Shown here: positions 7,792-15,312 of the stretch, piece by piece
Position numbering within the stretch: the stretch's first letter is position 1
Layout of the letters: each line of letters opens with the position of its first letter
Source of the DNA: Planctomycetaceae bacterium
Lineage (GTDB): Bacteria; Planctomycetota; Planctomycetia; Pirellulales; Thermoguttaceae
Assembly: GCA_031267635.1 (NCBI GenBank)
Contig: JAIRYX010000461.1
Span: forward strand, 1 to 31,274
Reading direction: 5' to 3'
Length of the DNA: 31,274 bases
Program-made: the position numbers and the translations under genes
Notes under the pieces: generated by a model
Told to the model about the DNA's origin: nothing
Seen by the model: only the letters and a program-made list of their open reading frames with translations
Databases searched by the model: none

Positions 7792-8700
7792 ATGTTTGGG
7801 CAGTTCAGACAAATCGTTTATAAAAAAAACGGCAGCGATTGTCGCTGGCTCGGAACGATAACGGCTTGTCTGCCGTTTCATCATTTTATAAAGTTTTTGT
7901 TTCTGTTTAACGCTTTGTTTTTGTTCTTGACTTTCATCGGTTGCTCGTCTTTGACCGCACAGCGAACAGGCGAGATGTCGCCGTTGGAGCGTCAAAATGC
8001 TGACTTGGTGGCGAAATATCAGGAAGAAGCGACGAAAGCCAAAAGTTTGGACGTTCTCAATGAACAGTTGCAAAAAGATTTAGGTCAAGCGTCGCGAGTG
8101 ATTCAACAGACGGAACAAAAGCAAAAAGACTCCGATCAACGTGTTGCCGAATTGACCGCCAAAATTGAGGCGTTGGAGCTTCAGCTTGCTGAAAGTCAGC
8201 AGTCGATAAAAACATATCAAGCGTCCATGTATCGTCAAGCAACCGTAACCGTTACGCCAAATAGCAGCTACAAACATCAACTTGCGATCAGCTCTCCTAA
8301 CGTGAAAGTTACCAACGACGGCGATTATGTACGTGTGCGAATCCCAAATTCTGCGATTTTTCAAGCGGGAACGTGGCAGTTGACCGAAGAAGGTAAGCAA
8401 ACGCTCAATGAGGTTGGGAATCAATTGCGAGTCAATTTTCCCGATCAAGAAATTGGCGTTGAGGGACATGTCAGTCAGTTGGAAGTCAATCGTCAAAGCG
8501 TGTTGAGCGACTATGAAGCCGGAATCAAAAATGCTTTTGCGGTGACTTATTATCTTATCACAAGTCACGTTCTCGAAGCAAAACAAATACGTATCGGTGG
8601 TGCGGGCGTGAATCGACCAATCGAAACAAACACCACCTACGAAGGCGAAAACAACAACGCTCGCATCGAATTTGTTGTCTATCCGACTTCTTGGCGGTAA
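7792..8700 (+). CDS. OmpA/MotB-C-domain protein, probable lipoprotein with coiled coil
   Basis: This is a probable cell-envelope protein that would reach toward peptidoglycan. A hydrophobic segment (residues about 33-50, KFLFLFNALFLFLTFIG) is followed by Cys51 in a FIGCSS context, a plausible but non-ideal lipobox. Residues about 62-145 are charged heptad-like sequence predicted as coiled coil. Residues about 165-300 match the OmpA C-terminal fold (FQAGTWQLTEEGKQTLNEVG; NNARIEFVVYP at the end, as in MotB). The usual diaminopimelate-contacting Asp (the TD motif) reads GHVS and the RA/RV motif is not obvious, so binding may be altered. The first 32 residues are unusually long and polar for a signal peptide, so translation may begin at an internal TTG (about residue 36 onward). 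It stands alone, flanked by repeats. Confidence 0.75.
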   Translation: MFGQFRQIVYKKNGSDCRWLGTITACLPFHHFIKFLFLFNALFLFLTFIGCSSLTAQRTGEMSPLERQNADLVAKYQEEATKAKSLDVLNEQLQKDLGQASRVIQQTEQKQKDSDQRVAELTAKIEALELQLAESQQSIKTYQASMYRQATVTVTPNSSYKHQLAISSPNVKVTNDGDYVRVRIPNSAIFQAGTWQLTEEGKQTLNEVGNQLRVNFPDQEIGVEGHVSQLEVNRQSVLSDYEAGIKNAFAVTYYLITSHVLEAKQIRIGGAGVNRPIETNTTYEGENNNARIEFVVYPTSWR

Positions 8701-8745
8701 ATAAATATAGTAAAAATCTCTAACAACTCCATTTTTCTCCGAAAG

Positions 8746-8770
8746 TGAGAGATGAGTCTCTCAGTTTTTA
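8746..8770 (+). terminator. intrinsic terminator after the OmpA-like gene
   Basis: TGAGAGA (8746-8752) and TCTCTCA (8757-8763) form a 7-bp stem with a 4-nt loop, followed by GTTTTT. It lies 46 nt after the stop codon. Confidence 0.65.
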
Positions 8771-8982
8771 GGAGAGTAGTACGAAGTTCCTCAGTTTCTC
8801 TTGAGTATGAAAAATGTCAAATTTTATAGGTATTTTATGTTGAAAAATGCCAAGTGAAATTGCGTGACTTTTGTATATTTCTTGCATTTGAAATTTCGGT
8901 TTTCACTACGTTGTTATATCGTAAAATCCGGTTTGATCTCCATTCATAAAACCGAAAACTCAAGTGTAAGGAATATACTACA

Positions 8983-9060
8983 GGGAACTTCTAAAAACCT
9001 CATTTTCAACAAATTCTACCATTGATAAATAAGGGCTGCAATAGTAAAATCTTTCGGATA
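8983..9060. repeat. chimeric repeat: left half of family C joined to right arm of family A
   Basis: GGGAACTTCTAAAAACCTC (8983-9001) begins as family C. The sequence then passes into GATAAATAAGGGCTGCAATAG and TAAAATCTTTCGGATAAC, the right arm of family A, and runs directly into the family B copy at 9058. The stretch 8771-8982 before it holds nothing recognisable. Confidence 0.55.
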
Positions 9061-9113
9061 ACTATTCAGACGCCCAAACCAAATAAATCCGTACTGGGCA
9101 ACTGAGTAGTTAC
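9058..9113. repeat. family B short palindrome
   Basis: ATAACTATTCAG and CTGAGTAGTTAC (9102-9113) bound the copy. The interior AAATAAATCCGTACTGGGC is a good example of the family core. A related half-copy (CAACTGAATAGCTAC) occurs near 9289-9303, just before the next gene. Confidence 0.65.
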
Positions 9114-9343
9114 AAAAAATCAACGAACAATGTAAAATGTAAGAAGTATGCTTCCTCCCATTTGATAATTTCGACTTTTAAGAGAGTGTTGATCGTTCAT
9201 CACATCCCAAAAGTCCCTTGCGTCTCTAATGTCCCTTTTTTGATGAAAGCAGAATTTTCAAGGGTGAGGAGTATATTTGGTTTGGGACAACTGAATAGCT
9301 ACACTTTTCCAACAGAAAATAAGGAAAGAAAAGGTAAAACAAG

Positions 9344-10666
9344 ATGAGCGAATCGAGAATTTCTCTCAAAACATCGGAAGTTATCGGCGGAGCGGCGGCG
9401 GGAGTTGCCGCGATGCAAGCGGGTTCCCGCGTTCATGCGGAAGGCGGAGACCTTATCAAAATTGGGCTGGTTGGCTGCGGCGGACGCGGTCGCGGAGCGT
9501 TGATTAACGCTTTGAGTAATACGGCAACCCAAAATCTCAAAGTCACCGCGATTGCCGACGCTTTTGAACAACCGGTTAGGGCGACGGAAAAGCTTTGCCG
9601 TAGCGAGAAACCGGATTTCTTTTCCGTGCCTGAAGAGCAGATGTATTGGGGAATCGAAGCGGGAAAAGATTTGATAGAAAAGTCCAACGTGGACGTGGTT
9701 CTTCTTTGCGAACCGCCGGGAATCCGCACACGAAATCTTCTTCTCGCGGCAAAAGCGGGGAAACATATTTTCGCGGAAAAGCCGGTCGCCACCGATCCGG
9801 TCGGCGTGCGGATTGCGTTGGAAGCGGCGGAAATCGCCGAACAAAAAGGAAAAATTCTTATTGTGGGACATCATCTTCGTTATGAAGACAAGCATATCGA
9901 ACCAATCAAAATGCTGCACGACGGAGCAATCGGCGATTTGGTCTGTATGAGAATTTATTTCAACGACGCGGGCGTTTGGACACGTCCGAAACAAGCGGGT
10001 GAAACTGAAATGCAACACCAGCTCAAAAATTGGTACTATTTCAATTGGCTGAGCGGCGACCATATTTGCGAGCAACACGTTCACGATATTGACGTGATGA
10101 ATTGGATGGCGAAAGACCAACATCCGATTCGCGCCAACGGCATGGGCGGACGGCAAGTGCGGATTAGTCCGAATCATGGTGAAATTTATGACCACCACAC
10201 GGTTGAATTTATTTTCGACGACGAAGTGCGCGGCTTGAGCTATTGCCGACATATTCCGAATTGCTGGAATTCGTTCAGCGAACACGCAATCGGCACGAAA
10301 GGAACGCTTGACATCGAAGGTCACGGACGCTCGGTTCTTAAAATCAACGGCAAAGAGCCGCAGGTTTGGCGGCGGACGTACGACGGACATCAAAAGGAAA
10401 TGAACGTCTTGTTCGACGCGATCGTCAACGGCAAAAAGTTGAATGCCGGAAAACAAGGAGCGATTGCTTCCATGACCGCGATTCTCGGACGTTTGGCAAC
10501 TTATTCCGGCGTAGAAATTTCATGGGACGCCGCGTTCAAATCAACGCTTGATCTTTTCCCGAAAAAACTAACATGGGACGCCGATATTGCCCCGAAACCC
10601 GGTACCGACGGCTTATACCCATGCGCGATTCCCGGCGCTATCAACCTTGCCGATTGGGGAATGTAA
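9344..10666 (+). CDS. Gfo/Idh/MocA-family oxidoreductase
   Basis: This is an NAD(P)-dependent dehydrogenase-type protein acting on sugars or related polyols; the substrate cannot be told. The N-terminal Rossmann motif is IGLVGCGGRGRGA (residues about 40-52) and the family EKP motif is at 145-147 (FAEKPVATD). The C-terminal alpha/beta domain follows (HICEQHVHDIDVMNWM). The protein has 440 residues and ends LADWGM. Residues 1-33 look like the remains of a Tat leader (ISLKTSEVIGGAAAGVAAMQAG, hydrophobic, then HAEGG), but the twin arginine is absent (ESRISLKTS), so export is doubtful. The ATG at 9344 is preceded by the purine-rich AAGGAAAGAAAAGG. No sugar-pathway genes are adjacent. Codon usage is richer in G+C than that of the next locus. 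Confidence 0.9.
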   Translation: MSESRISLKTSEVIGGAAAGVAAMQAGSRVHAEGGDLIKIGLVGCGGRGRGALINALSNTATQNLKVTAIADAFEQPVRATEKLCRSEKPDFFSVPEEQMYWGIEAGKDLIEKSNVDVVLLCEPPGIRTRNLLLAAKAGKHIFAEKPVATDPVGVRIALEAAEIAEQKGKILIVGHHLRYEDKHIEPIKMLHDGAIGDLVCMRIYFNDAGVWTRPKQAGETEMQHQLKNWYYFNWLSGDHICEQHVHDIDVMNWMAKDQHPIRANGMGGRQVRISPNHGEIYDHHTVEFIFDDEVRGLSYCRHIPNCWNSFSEHAIGTKGTLDIEGHGRSVLKINGKEPQVWRRTYDGHQKEMNVLFDAIVNGKKLNAGKQGAIASMTAILGRLATYSGVEISWDAAFKSTLDLFPKKLTWDADIAPKPGTDGLYPCAIPGAINLADWGM

Positions 10667-10757
10667 CGAACACAGAGCCGCAGGATGATAAAGAAATATC
10701 AAACAAGTAAAACAATCAGTTTTTGGGAATTATACATTTCCCCGTGATAAATTGCAA

Positions 10758-10859
10758 TTTTGTAGGGGTGCCCCTCGCGGTTGCCCTGAATTGGGAATAC
10801 GTCTCCAAATTGAAAACGTTTCCCAAAGTCGGACGACGGCAAGCGTCGCCCCTACAAAA
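10758..10859. repeat. family E palindrome (GTAGGGGTGCCC-type)
   Basis: TTTTGTAGGGG (10758-10768) is perfectly complementary to CCCCTACAAAA (10849-10859). Inside, TTGGGAATACGT pairs with ACGTTTCCCAA. The 102-nt unit can fold back on itself. The arm GTCGCCCCTAC recurs at 5711-5721. No gene is supported between 10667 and 11205. Confidence 0.7.
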
Positions 10860-11101
10860 ATATATTTTTCTCACGTTGTGGAGTATAAAAGTGCAATTTC
10901 TCGCCGTAAGAAGTATAACAAACACAAATTGAACACTATTGGGAATGTAGCAACCTTCAATAAAATCAAACCTTTCAAATCACTGTATTTTCACAAACTG
11001 TCACACCAGCTCGTTGAAACTTGTGCTCAACTATAATAACCCCCCCTAATCTAATAACTTTAAGAAATTTGCTTTAATTTTAAAACTTTCTCTCTTTTCG
11101 C

Positions 11102-11130
11102 TTGACATGAGAGAATTGCATTAATACAAT
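11102..11130 (+). promoter_or_regulatory. sigma70-like promoter of the MauE/C39 locus
   Basis: A consensus TTGACA (11102-11107) and TACAAT (11125-11130) are separated by exactly 17 nt. It lies upstream of the first gene of a same-strand locus that runs to 16800. Transcription would start near 11137. Confidence 0.75.
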
Positions 11131-11205
11131 TGTAATTAACTAATGTAAATTTTCCTTTGTTTGCGTGAAATTTTTCCATCTTTCATCGAAGTAAATATTT
11201 TTGTT

Positions 11206-12141
11206 ATGCAAATAGTAAAAAACAAAACACTGCAAGACTTAATGAAAACCAATAGAAATATTGGTTGGACGGTTGTGAGGTTTGCAGTTGCGGCGGTATT
11301 GTTGGTTGCTGCCGGTTCAAAAGCATATCAACTGGCAACAATGCCAATTTTGAAAAACGACTTGTTTCACAATCAATGGTTAAACATCATTGTCGTAGAT
11401 TTTGAGTTTTTCTTTGGTTTCTGGCTATTATTTGGTTTATTGCCCAAATTGACTTGGTTGGTTAGTGTTGTCTGTTTTTCGAGCTACGCATTGATTTCCT
11501 TTTGGAAAGCCTCTATATTGTACGAAAATAATTGCGGTTGCTTTGGTATGCTTACAGTTAATCCGTGGTTGACAATGACATTGGATTTGATTCTTGTCGG
11601 ATTGTTGCTGGCTTTTCGTCCTAAAGCGACTAGCCATGAATTTTCATTGTCCGTATTAAAGAGTTTTGCCGTTTCATGGTTGGCAATTACAGTCCCGGTA
11701 ACAATTGTGATTGTTTCTTATCAGCCGAATAAAATTTTGTTTTCGGGAGAAATTACCGGTAATACTAAAACCGTTTTACTTGAACCGGAATCATGGACGA
11801 AGCAGGAATTTCCTTTGACAAGACATGTTATTGGAATTGAAGGATTGGAAAAAGGGAATTGGGTTATTGTTTTGTACCGAAACAATTGTGAAAAATGCCA
11901 CGAACTTTTTAAACGATGGATCACGGAAGAAATACGGTTACCGGATGTAAAAATTCCGCATCGTCAATTAGCTATTGTTTCGCTTGATAACGGTGATAAA
12001 CAAACGCTTCCGTCAATGCACAGTGAATGGCAACAAGGGATTTTGAATCAGGAATACAAATGGTCGGTAACAACGCCGGTTGTTATCCGTTTAAATGATA
12101 AAATTGTCAATCGTGTTTATTCGGAACACGAGTTGTTCTAA
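11206..12141 (+). CDS. MauE/DoxX-type redox membrane protein with C-terminal thioredoxin-like CxxC region
   Basis: This inner-membrane protein probably handles disulfide or thiol chemistry for exported proteins. Four to five transmembrane segments occupy the first two thirds (for example VVRFAVAAVLLVAAGS and PWLTMTLDLILVGLLLAF). A loop cysteine motif CGCFG lies at residues 110-114, typical of MauE-like proteins. After the last membrane segment, a soluble domain carries YRNNCEKCHELF, a thioredoxin-like CxxC at about 228-231, so electron transfer from or to the domain is plausible. Possible starts are TTG 11161, ATG 11206 and ATG 11242. None has a strong ribosome site, and 11242 (MKTNRNIGW) would also fit family length. 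It is the first gene behind the promoter at 11102, and the next gene begins 35 nt downstream. The family assignment is fairly sure; the direction of redox chemistry is not known. Confidence 0.8.
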   Translation: MQIVKNKTLQDLMKTNRNIGWTVVRFAVAAVLLVAAGSKAYQLATMPILKNDLFHNQWLNIIVVDFEFFFGFWLLFGLLPKLTWLVSVVCFSSYALISFWKASILYENNCGCFGMLTVNPWLTMTLDLILVGLLLAFRPKATSHEFSLSVLKSFAVSWLAITVPVTIVIVSYQPNKILFSGEITGNTKTVLLEPESWTKQEFPLTRHVIGIEGLEKGNWVIVLYRNNCEKCHELFKRWITEEIRLPDVKIPHRQLAIVSLDNGDKQTLPSMHSEWQQGILNQEYKWSVTTPVVIRLNDKIVNRVYSEHELF

Positions 12142-12176
12142 CAAATGTCAAATTTTTCCTAAAAGGAGAATATAAA

Positions 12177-12821
12177 ATGTTGCGTTACAAAAATTTAGTT
12201 TGGTTTGTCGCCGGAATCAGCGTGGTTGCCGGTATCTTGATTTGTGAAGCCGTGCTGTCGGTCAATGCAGAAAAGTCTGCCGTTCTTTCCGAACGGCAAA
12301 TGGCGGGAATTTGGGGTGGTGAAGAAAAAGGATGCCAAGCAACGACTGACAGCACTTCCTGTTTTCCAATAGGAAGTTTTCCCAATGTTAGTACGCATTG
12401 CATTATGGCAAGAGTAACGGTATTACAACCTAAAACTCCGCAACAAACAGACGAAGAATATCAGGAATATGTTGCTAGCCATCAACCGACCTGTGATTTT
12501 TTTTATGCAAGCGGATCTAATAATTTAACTCTTGGAACAGGCGCTCCATTCACAACGGCAAAATCCGGTGGTGATACAACAAAAGAATTGGTAGAGATTG
12601 AACCGGAAAGATGTTTGCGTGCAATTAAGTGCAAAAATGGTAGTAATCCACCGGCAATAGGTCAATCGGAAGAATATTGGTACGATATGTATACAAAAAA
12701 GACTCGTTGTACGACTTCAGAAAATCCGCTCAGTTATTGTATTAATTGTGTTACCGATGGAGAAAAGCCTGTTGACGATGCTCTTCAACCTAAAAAATAT
12801 ACATGCCAAACCATAGAATGA
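12177..12821 (+). CDS. exported ten-cysteine protein with double-glycine leader motif
   Basis: This is a 214-residue protein I do not recognise as a named family. Residues about 7-31 form a Sec-type signal segment with a plausible VNA cleavage site. Directly after it comes LSERQMAGIWGG (residues 37-48), which fits the bacteriocin-type double-glycine leader consensus: Leu -12, Ser -11, Met -7, Ile -4, Gly -2 and Gly -1. Beyond the GG lie ten cysteines (53, 62, 75, 106, 146, 152, 178, 188, 191, 210), enough for five disulfides. The composition is polar and rich in Thr, Ser and Asn. A good ribosome site (AAAAGGAGA) precedes the ATG. Upstream is a MauE/Trx gene and downstream, three genes later, a C39-like peptidase, so it is the likely substrate of both. 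The arrangement recalls cysteine-rich NVEALD-type peptides near redox genes in Bacteroidota, but no homology is claimed. Confidence 0.7.
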   Translation: MLRYKNLVWFVAGISVVAGILICEAVLSVNAEKSAVLSERQMAGIWGGEEKGCQATTDSTSCFPIGSFPNVSTHCIMARVTVLQPKTPQQTDEEYQEYVASHQPTCDFFYASGSNNLTLGTGAPFTTAKSGGDTTKELVEIEPERCLRAIKCKNGSNPPAIGQSEEYWYDMYTKKTRCTTSENPLSYCINCVTDGEKPVDDALQPKKYTCQTIE

Positions 12822-12832
12822 TTCTTAAATAA

Positions 12833-12932
12833 TAGACCTTTTCTCCAACTTAACACTACAAGATAAGTAGTCATAAAACAAGGCGTTGGGGTATGGTATT
12901 CCTTGTGTTGCAAAGGTTAGAGAAAAGGTCTA
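12833..12932. other. long-range perfect stem in the intergenic space of the MauE/C39 locus
   Basis: TAGACCTTTTCTC (12833-12845) pairs perfectly with GAGAAAAGGTCTA (12920-12932) across a 74-nt loop. It begins 11 nt after the stop of the cysteine-rich gene and ends 63 nt before the next start codon. Only weak T runs follow, so it is not a classic terminator. It could limit read-through, protect the upstream mRNA, or house a small RNA. Confidence 0.5.
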
Positions 12933-12995
12933 ATAGATTTTGGGATTAGGAAATTTGTATGACATATCAACTCATTAAAAATTGAGAGGAACAAA

Positions 12996-14144
12996 ATGAA
13001 ATCAGTTTTTCGATTTACTCTTGTTATTTTCGCCGTTATGTTTGCCGCGTCTTATGCGTCCGGCGAAGTGGTAACTGGTTATGAGGAGCAAAAATCTTTG
13101 ATGAAAACAATCAAAGATCAATTTTATGCCAACCGGACAGCCATCCAATCATGGTCGGGAACGGTAAAAATATCCAAAATCACGTACATTGATTCCACAA
13201 AAAAGAAAGCAGAGTTTGAGAAAGAATACACGGTTGATTTTGTGTATGATTGTTTAGGGAAACAAGTAAAATACATTGTAACGCCGTCGAAAAGTATTAG
13301 TTATGAGAACGATGTGAAAAAAAATCATACATTGATGAAAGAAGCGTTTCTTTGTAGAAAAAATGTTACTTATATTCGGGAATCCTATTCGCCGGTGCCG
13401 GAAGTACCGGATGACCGCAAAATACATTTTAAAGACGGACATTTTTTTATCAGAGATTCCATTGGAGAAACCAATACTCACTTTGACCCATTTTATGATT
13501 CGTTGCCAACTATTCCGAAAGAAATAGACATAATGTATGACTTTTTTGATATTTCGGAAGAAGGTATCCAGAAAAAAAGAAAGAGCGGTTTAACGGAAGA
13601 GTACATCAAAGAATTATGTAAAGAGATAAAAGAAAACGGGCATCCTCAATGTCATTTTGAACGTAGTGGCGATATTGTTCTCTTTACCCATTTGCTGAGT
13701 AAAAGAAATATTCAATTTGATATGAGCAAGAAAGCGTTTCCATTTTTTTATTCTCAACCCGGAAGAACGTGGCAATGCAAATTAGATAAAATTTCAGGAG
13801 TATGGGTGCCGCAAAGTATCGCTGAAGAGTATCAATCATCGGATGGAACTGTATGCCGGATTGAAATGATATGGTCTCGTCAAAAAGTCAATCAAAAAAT
13901 TCCCGATAAAGAATTTACGCTTCCGGCGCTTGGATTGCGTCAAGGAGATGAAGGATATGACTTTCGCACCGAAACACTCTTCAAAGTTGAAGGAGAAGAA
14001 TATCTTCCGCCGGAAGGCATGGAATTACCATCGTCATTTTCTTCATATACTTATTTTCGTATGTTTCTAATCAGCATCGGAGTTTTGATGTTGCTCATTG
14101 GCAGTGTTAATATCATCCGTAAATGCCTGAAAAGAATATCTTGA
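12996..14144 (+). CDS. exported, C-terminally anchored protein, tandem paralogue A
   Basis: Function unknown. The signal peptide is MKSVFRFTLVIFAVMFAASYASG. A soluble domain of about 320 residues follows, starting with SWSGTVKISKITY, and a single membrane helix lies near the C-terminus (MFLISIGVLMLLIGSVNII) with a basic tail. The W-S-G opening and the late segment FTLPALGLRQGDEGYDF recall LolA/LolB-like lipoprotein-carrier folds annotated in planctomycetes, but this is only a resemblance. It is very similar to the next gene over its mature part. A clear GAGAGGA ribosome site lies upstream. The next gene starts 2 nt after this stop (TGA CC ATG), so translational coupling is likely. Confidence 0.7.
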   Translation: MKSVFRFTLVIFAVMFAASYASGEVVTGYEEQKSLMKTIKDQFYANRTAIQSWSGTVKISKITYIDSTKKKAEFEKEYTVDFVYDCLGKQVKYIVTPSKSISYENDVKKNHTLMKEAFLCRKNVTYIRESYSPVPEVPDDRKIHFKDGHFFIRDSIGETNTHFDPFYDSLPTIPKEIDIMYDFFDISEEGIQKKRKSGLTEEYIKELCKEIKENGHPQCHFERSGDIVLFTHLLSKRNIQFDMSKKAFPFFYSQPGRTWQCKLDKISGVWVPQSIAEEYQSSDGTVCRIEMIWSRQKVNQKIPDKEFTLPALGLRQGDEGYDFRTETLFKVEGEEYLPPEGMELPSSFSSYTYFRMFLISIGVLMLLIGSVNIIRKCLKRIS

Positions 14145-14146
14145 CC

Positions 14147-15310
14147 ATGAAACAATTTTTTACATTCACAAAAATCATTCCGCTGATTGCTCTTGTTACT
14201 TTTGCCGCTATGATTTCCGCGTCTTGTACGGCAGGCGAAGTAGTCGCCAAGCATGGTGAGCAACTGTTGTTAGGCAAAACAATCAAAGAGCAGTTTAATG
14301 CCAACCGGACAGCTATCACATCATGGTCGGGAACGGTAAAAATATCAAAAATCACGTACACCGATTCCACAAAAAAGAAAGCGGAATTTGAGAAAGAATA
14401 CACGGTTGATTTTCTGTATGATTGTTTAGGGAAACAAGTAAGGTACATTGTAACGCCAACAAAATGTTTCAGTTACGAAAACGATGTAAAAAAACCTCAT
14501 ACATTGATAAAAGAAGCGTTTCTTTGTAGAAAAGATGTTACTTATATTCGGGAATCTTATTCGCCAGCGTCGGAAGTACCGGACGACAACAAAATACATT
14601 TTAAAGACGGACATTTTTTTATCAGGGATTCCATTCCGGAAACCAACACGCTCTTTGACCCGTTTAATGATTCGTTTCCGTTTAGTCCGTCATATATAGA
14701 CGCAATGTATGACTTTTTTGATATTTCGGAAGAAAGCATTCAGAAAATGAGAGAAAGCGGTTTAACGGAAGAGTACATCAAAGAATTATGCGAAAAAATT
14801 AAAGAAGGCAAACATCCTCATTGTCATCTTGAACGTGACGGGGATATTGTTTCATGTTTACTGAGTGAAACCCATATTCAAGTTGATATGAACAAGAAAG
14901 CGTTTCCAATTTTTTATTCTACACCCGGAAAAACCTGGCAATGTCAAGCAGAGCGTGTTTCCAATGTTTGGGTTCCGCAAAGTACCCGCGAAGAGTATCA
15001 ATCATCGGATGGAACAGTACGACAAATTGAAATGATATGGTCTCGTCAAAAAGTAAATCAACAAATTCCCGATAAAGAATTTACGCTTCCGTCGCTTGGA
15101 TTGCGTCAAGGAGATGACGGATATGACTTTCGTACCGAAACACTCTTCAAAGTGGAAGGAGAAGAATATCTTCCGCCGGAAGGTATGGAATTACCATCGT
15201 CATTTTCTTCCTCTACTTATGTTCGTATATTTCTAATCAGCATCGGAGCTTTGATGGCTATTACAGGTGGTATTAACATTATCCGCAAACGTATGAGAAA
15301 GTTATCTTGA
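14147..15310 (+). CDS. exported, C-terminally anchored protein, tandem paralogue B
   Basis: This is a paralogue of the preceding gene, sharing long identical stretches such as EEYLPPEGMELPSSFSS and the C-terminal membrane helix. Its N-terminal leader is different from paralogue A: MKQFFTFTKIIPLIALV is almost identical to the start of the next gene, the C39-like peptidase. The leader ends near ISASCTAGEVV, where a cysteine could form a weak lipobox. ATG 14147 is chosen over an in-frame ATG at 14123 that overlaps paralogue A, because the duplicated start region begins there. The stop is followed by CC and the GTG start of the next gene. Function is unknown; a LolA/LolB-like fold is possible. 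Confidence 0.7.
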   Translation: MKQFFTFTKIIPLIALVTFAAMISASCTAGEVVAKHGEQLLLGKTIKEQFNANRTAITSWSGTVKISKITYTDSTKKKAEFEKEYTVDFLYDCLGKQVRYIVTPTKCFSYENDVKKPHTLIKEAFLCRKDVTYIRESYSPASEVPDDNKIHFKDGHFFIRDSIPETNTLFDPFNDSFPFSPSYIDAMYDFFDISEESIQKMRESGLTEEYIKELCEKIKEGKHPHCHLERDGDIVSCLLSETHIQVDMNKKAFPIFYSTPGKTWQCQAERVSNVWVPQSTREEYQSSDGTVRQIEMIWSRQKVNQQIPDKEFTLPSLGLRQGDDGYDFRTETLFKVEGEEYLPPEGMELPSSFSSSTYVRIFLISIGALMAITGGINIIRKRMRKLS

Positions 15311-15312
15311 CC

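Noticed and set aside
9299..10456. 385-residue minus-strand open frame opposite the Gfo/Idh/MocA gene
   Set aside because: Its sequence shows no domain, while the opposite strand encodes a full family protein with all motifs.
14123..14146. Earlier ATG for paralogue B that overlaps paralogue A
   Set aside because: The duplicated start region shared with the next gene begins at 14147, and the extra eight residues would add a polar stretch in front of the signal peptide.
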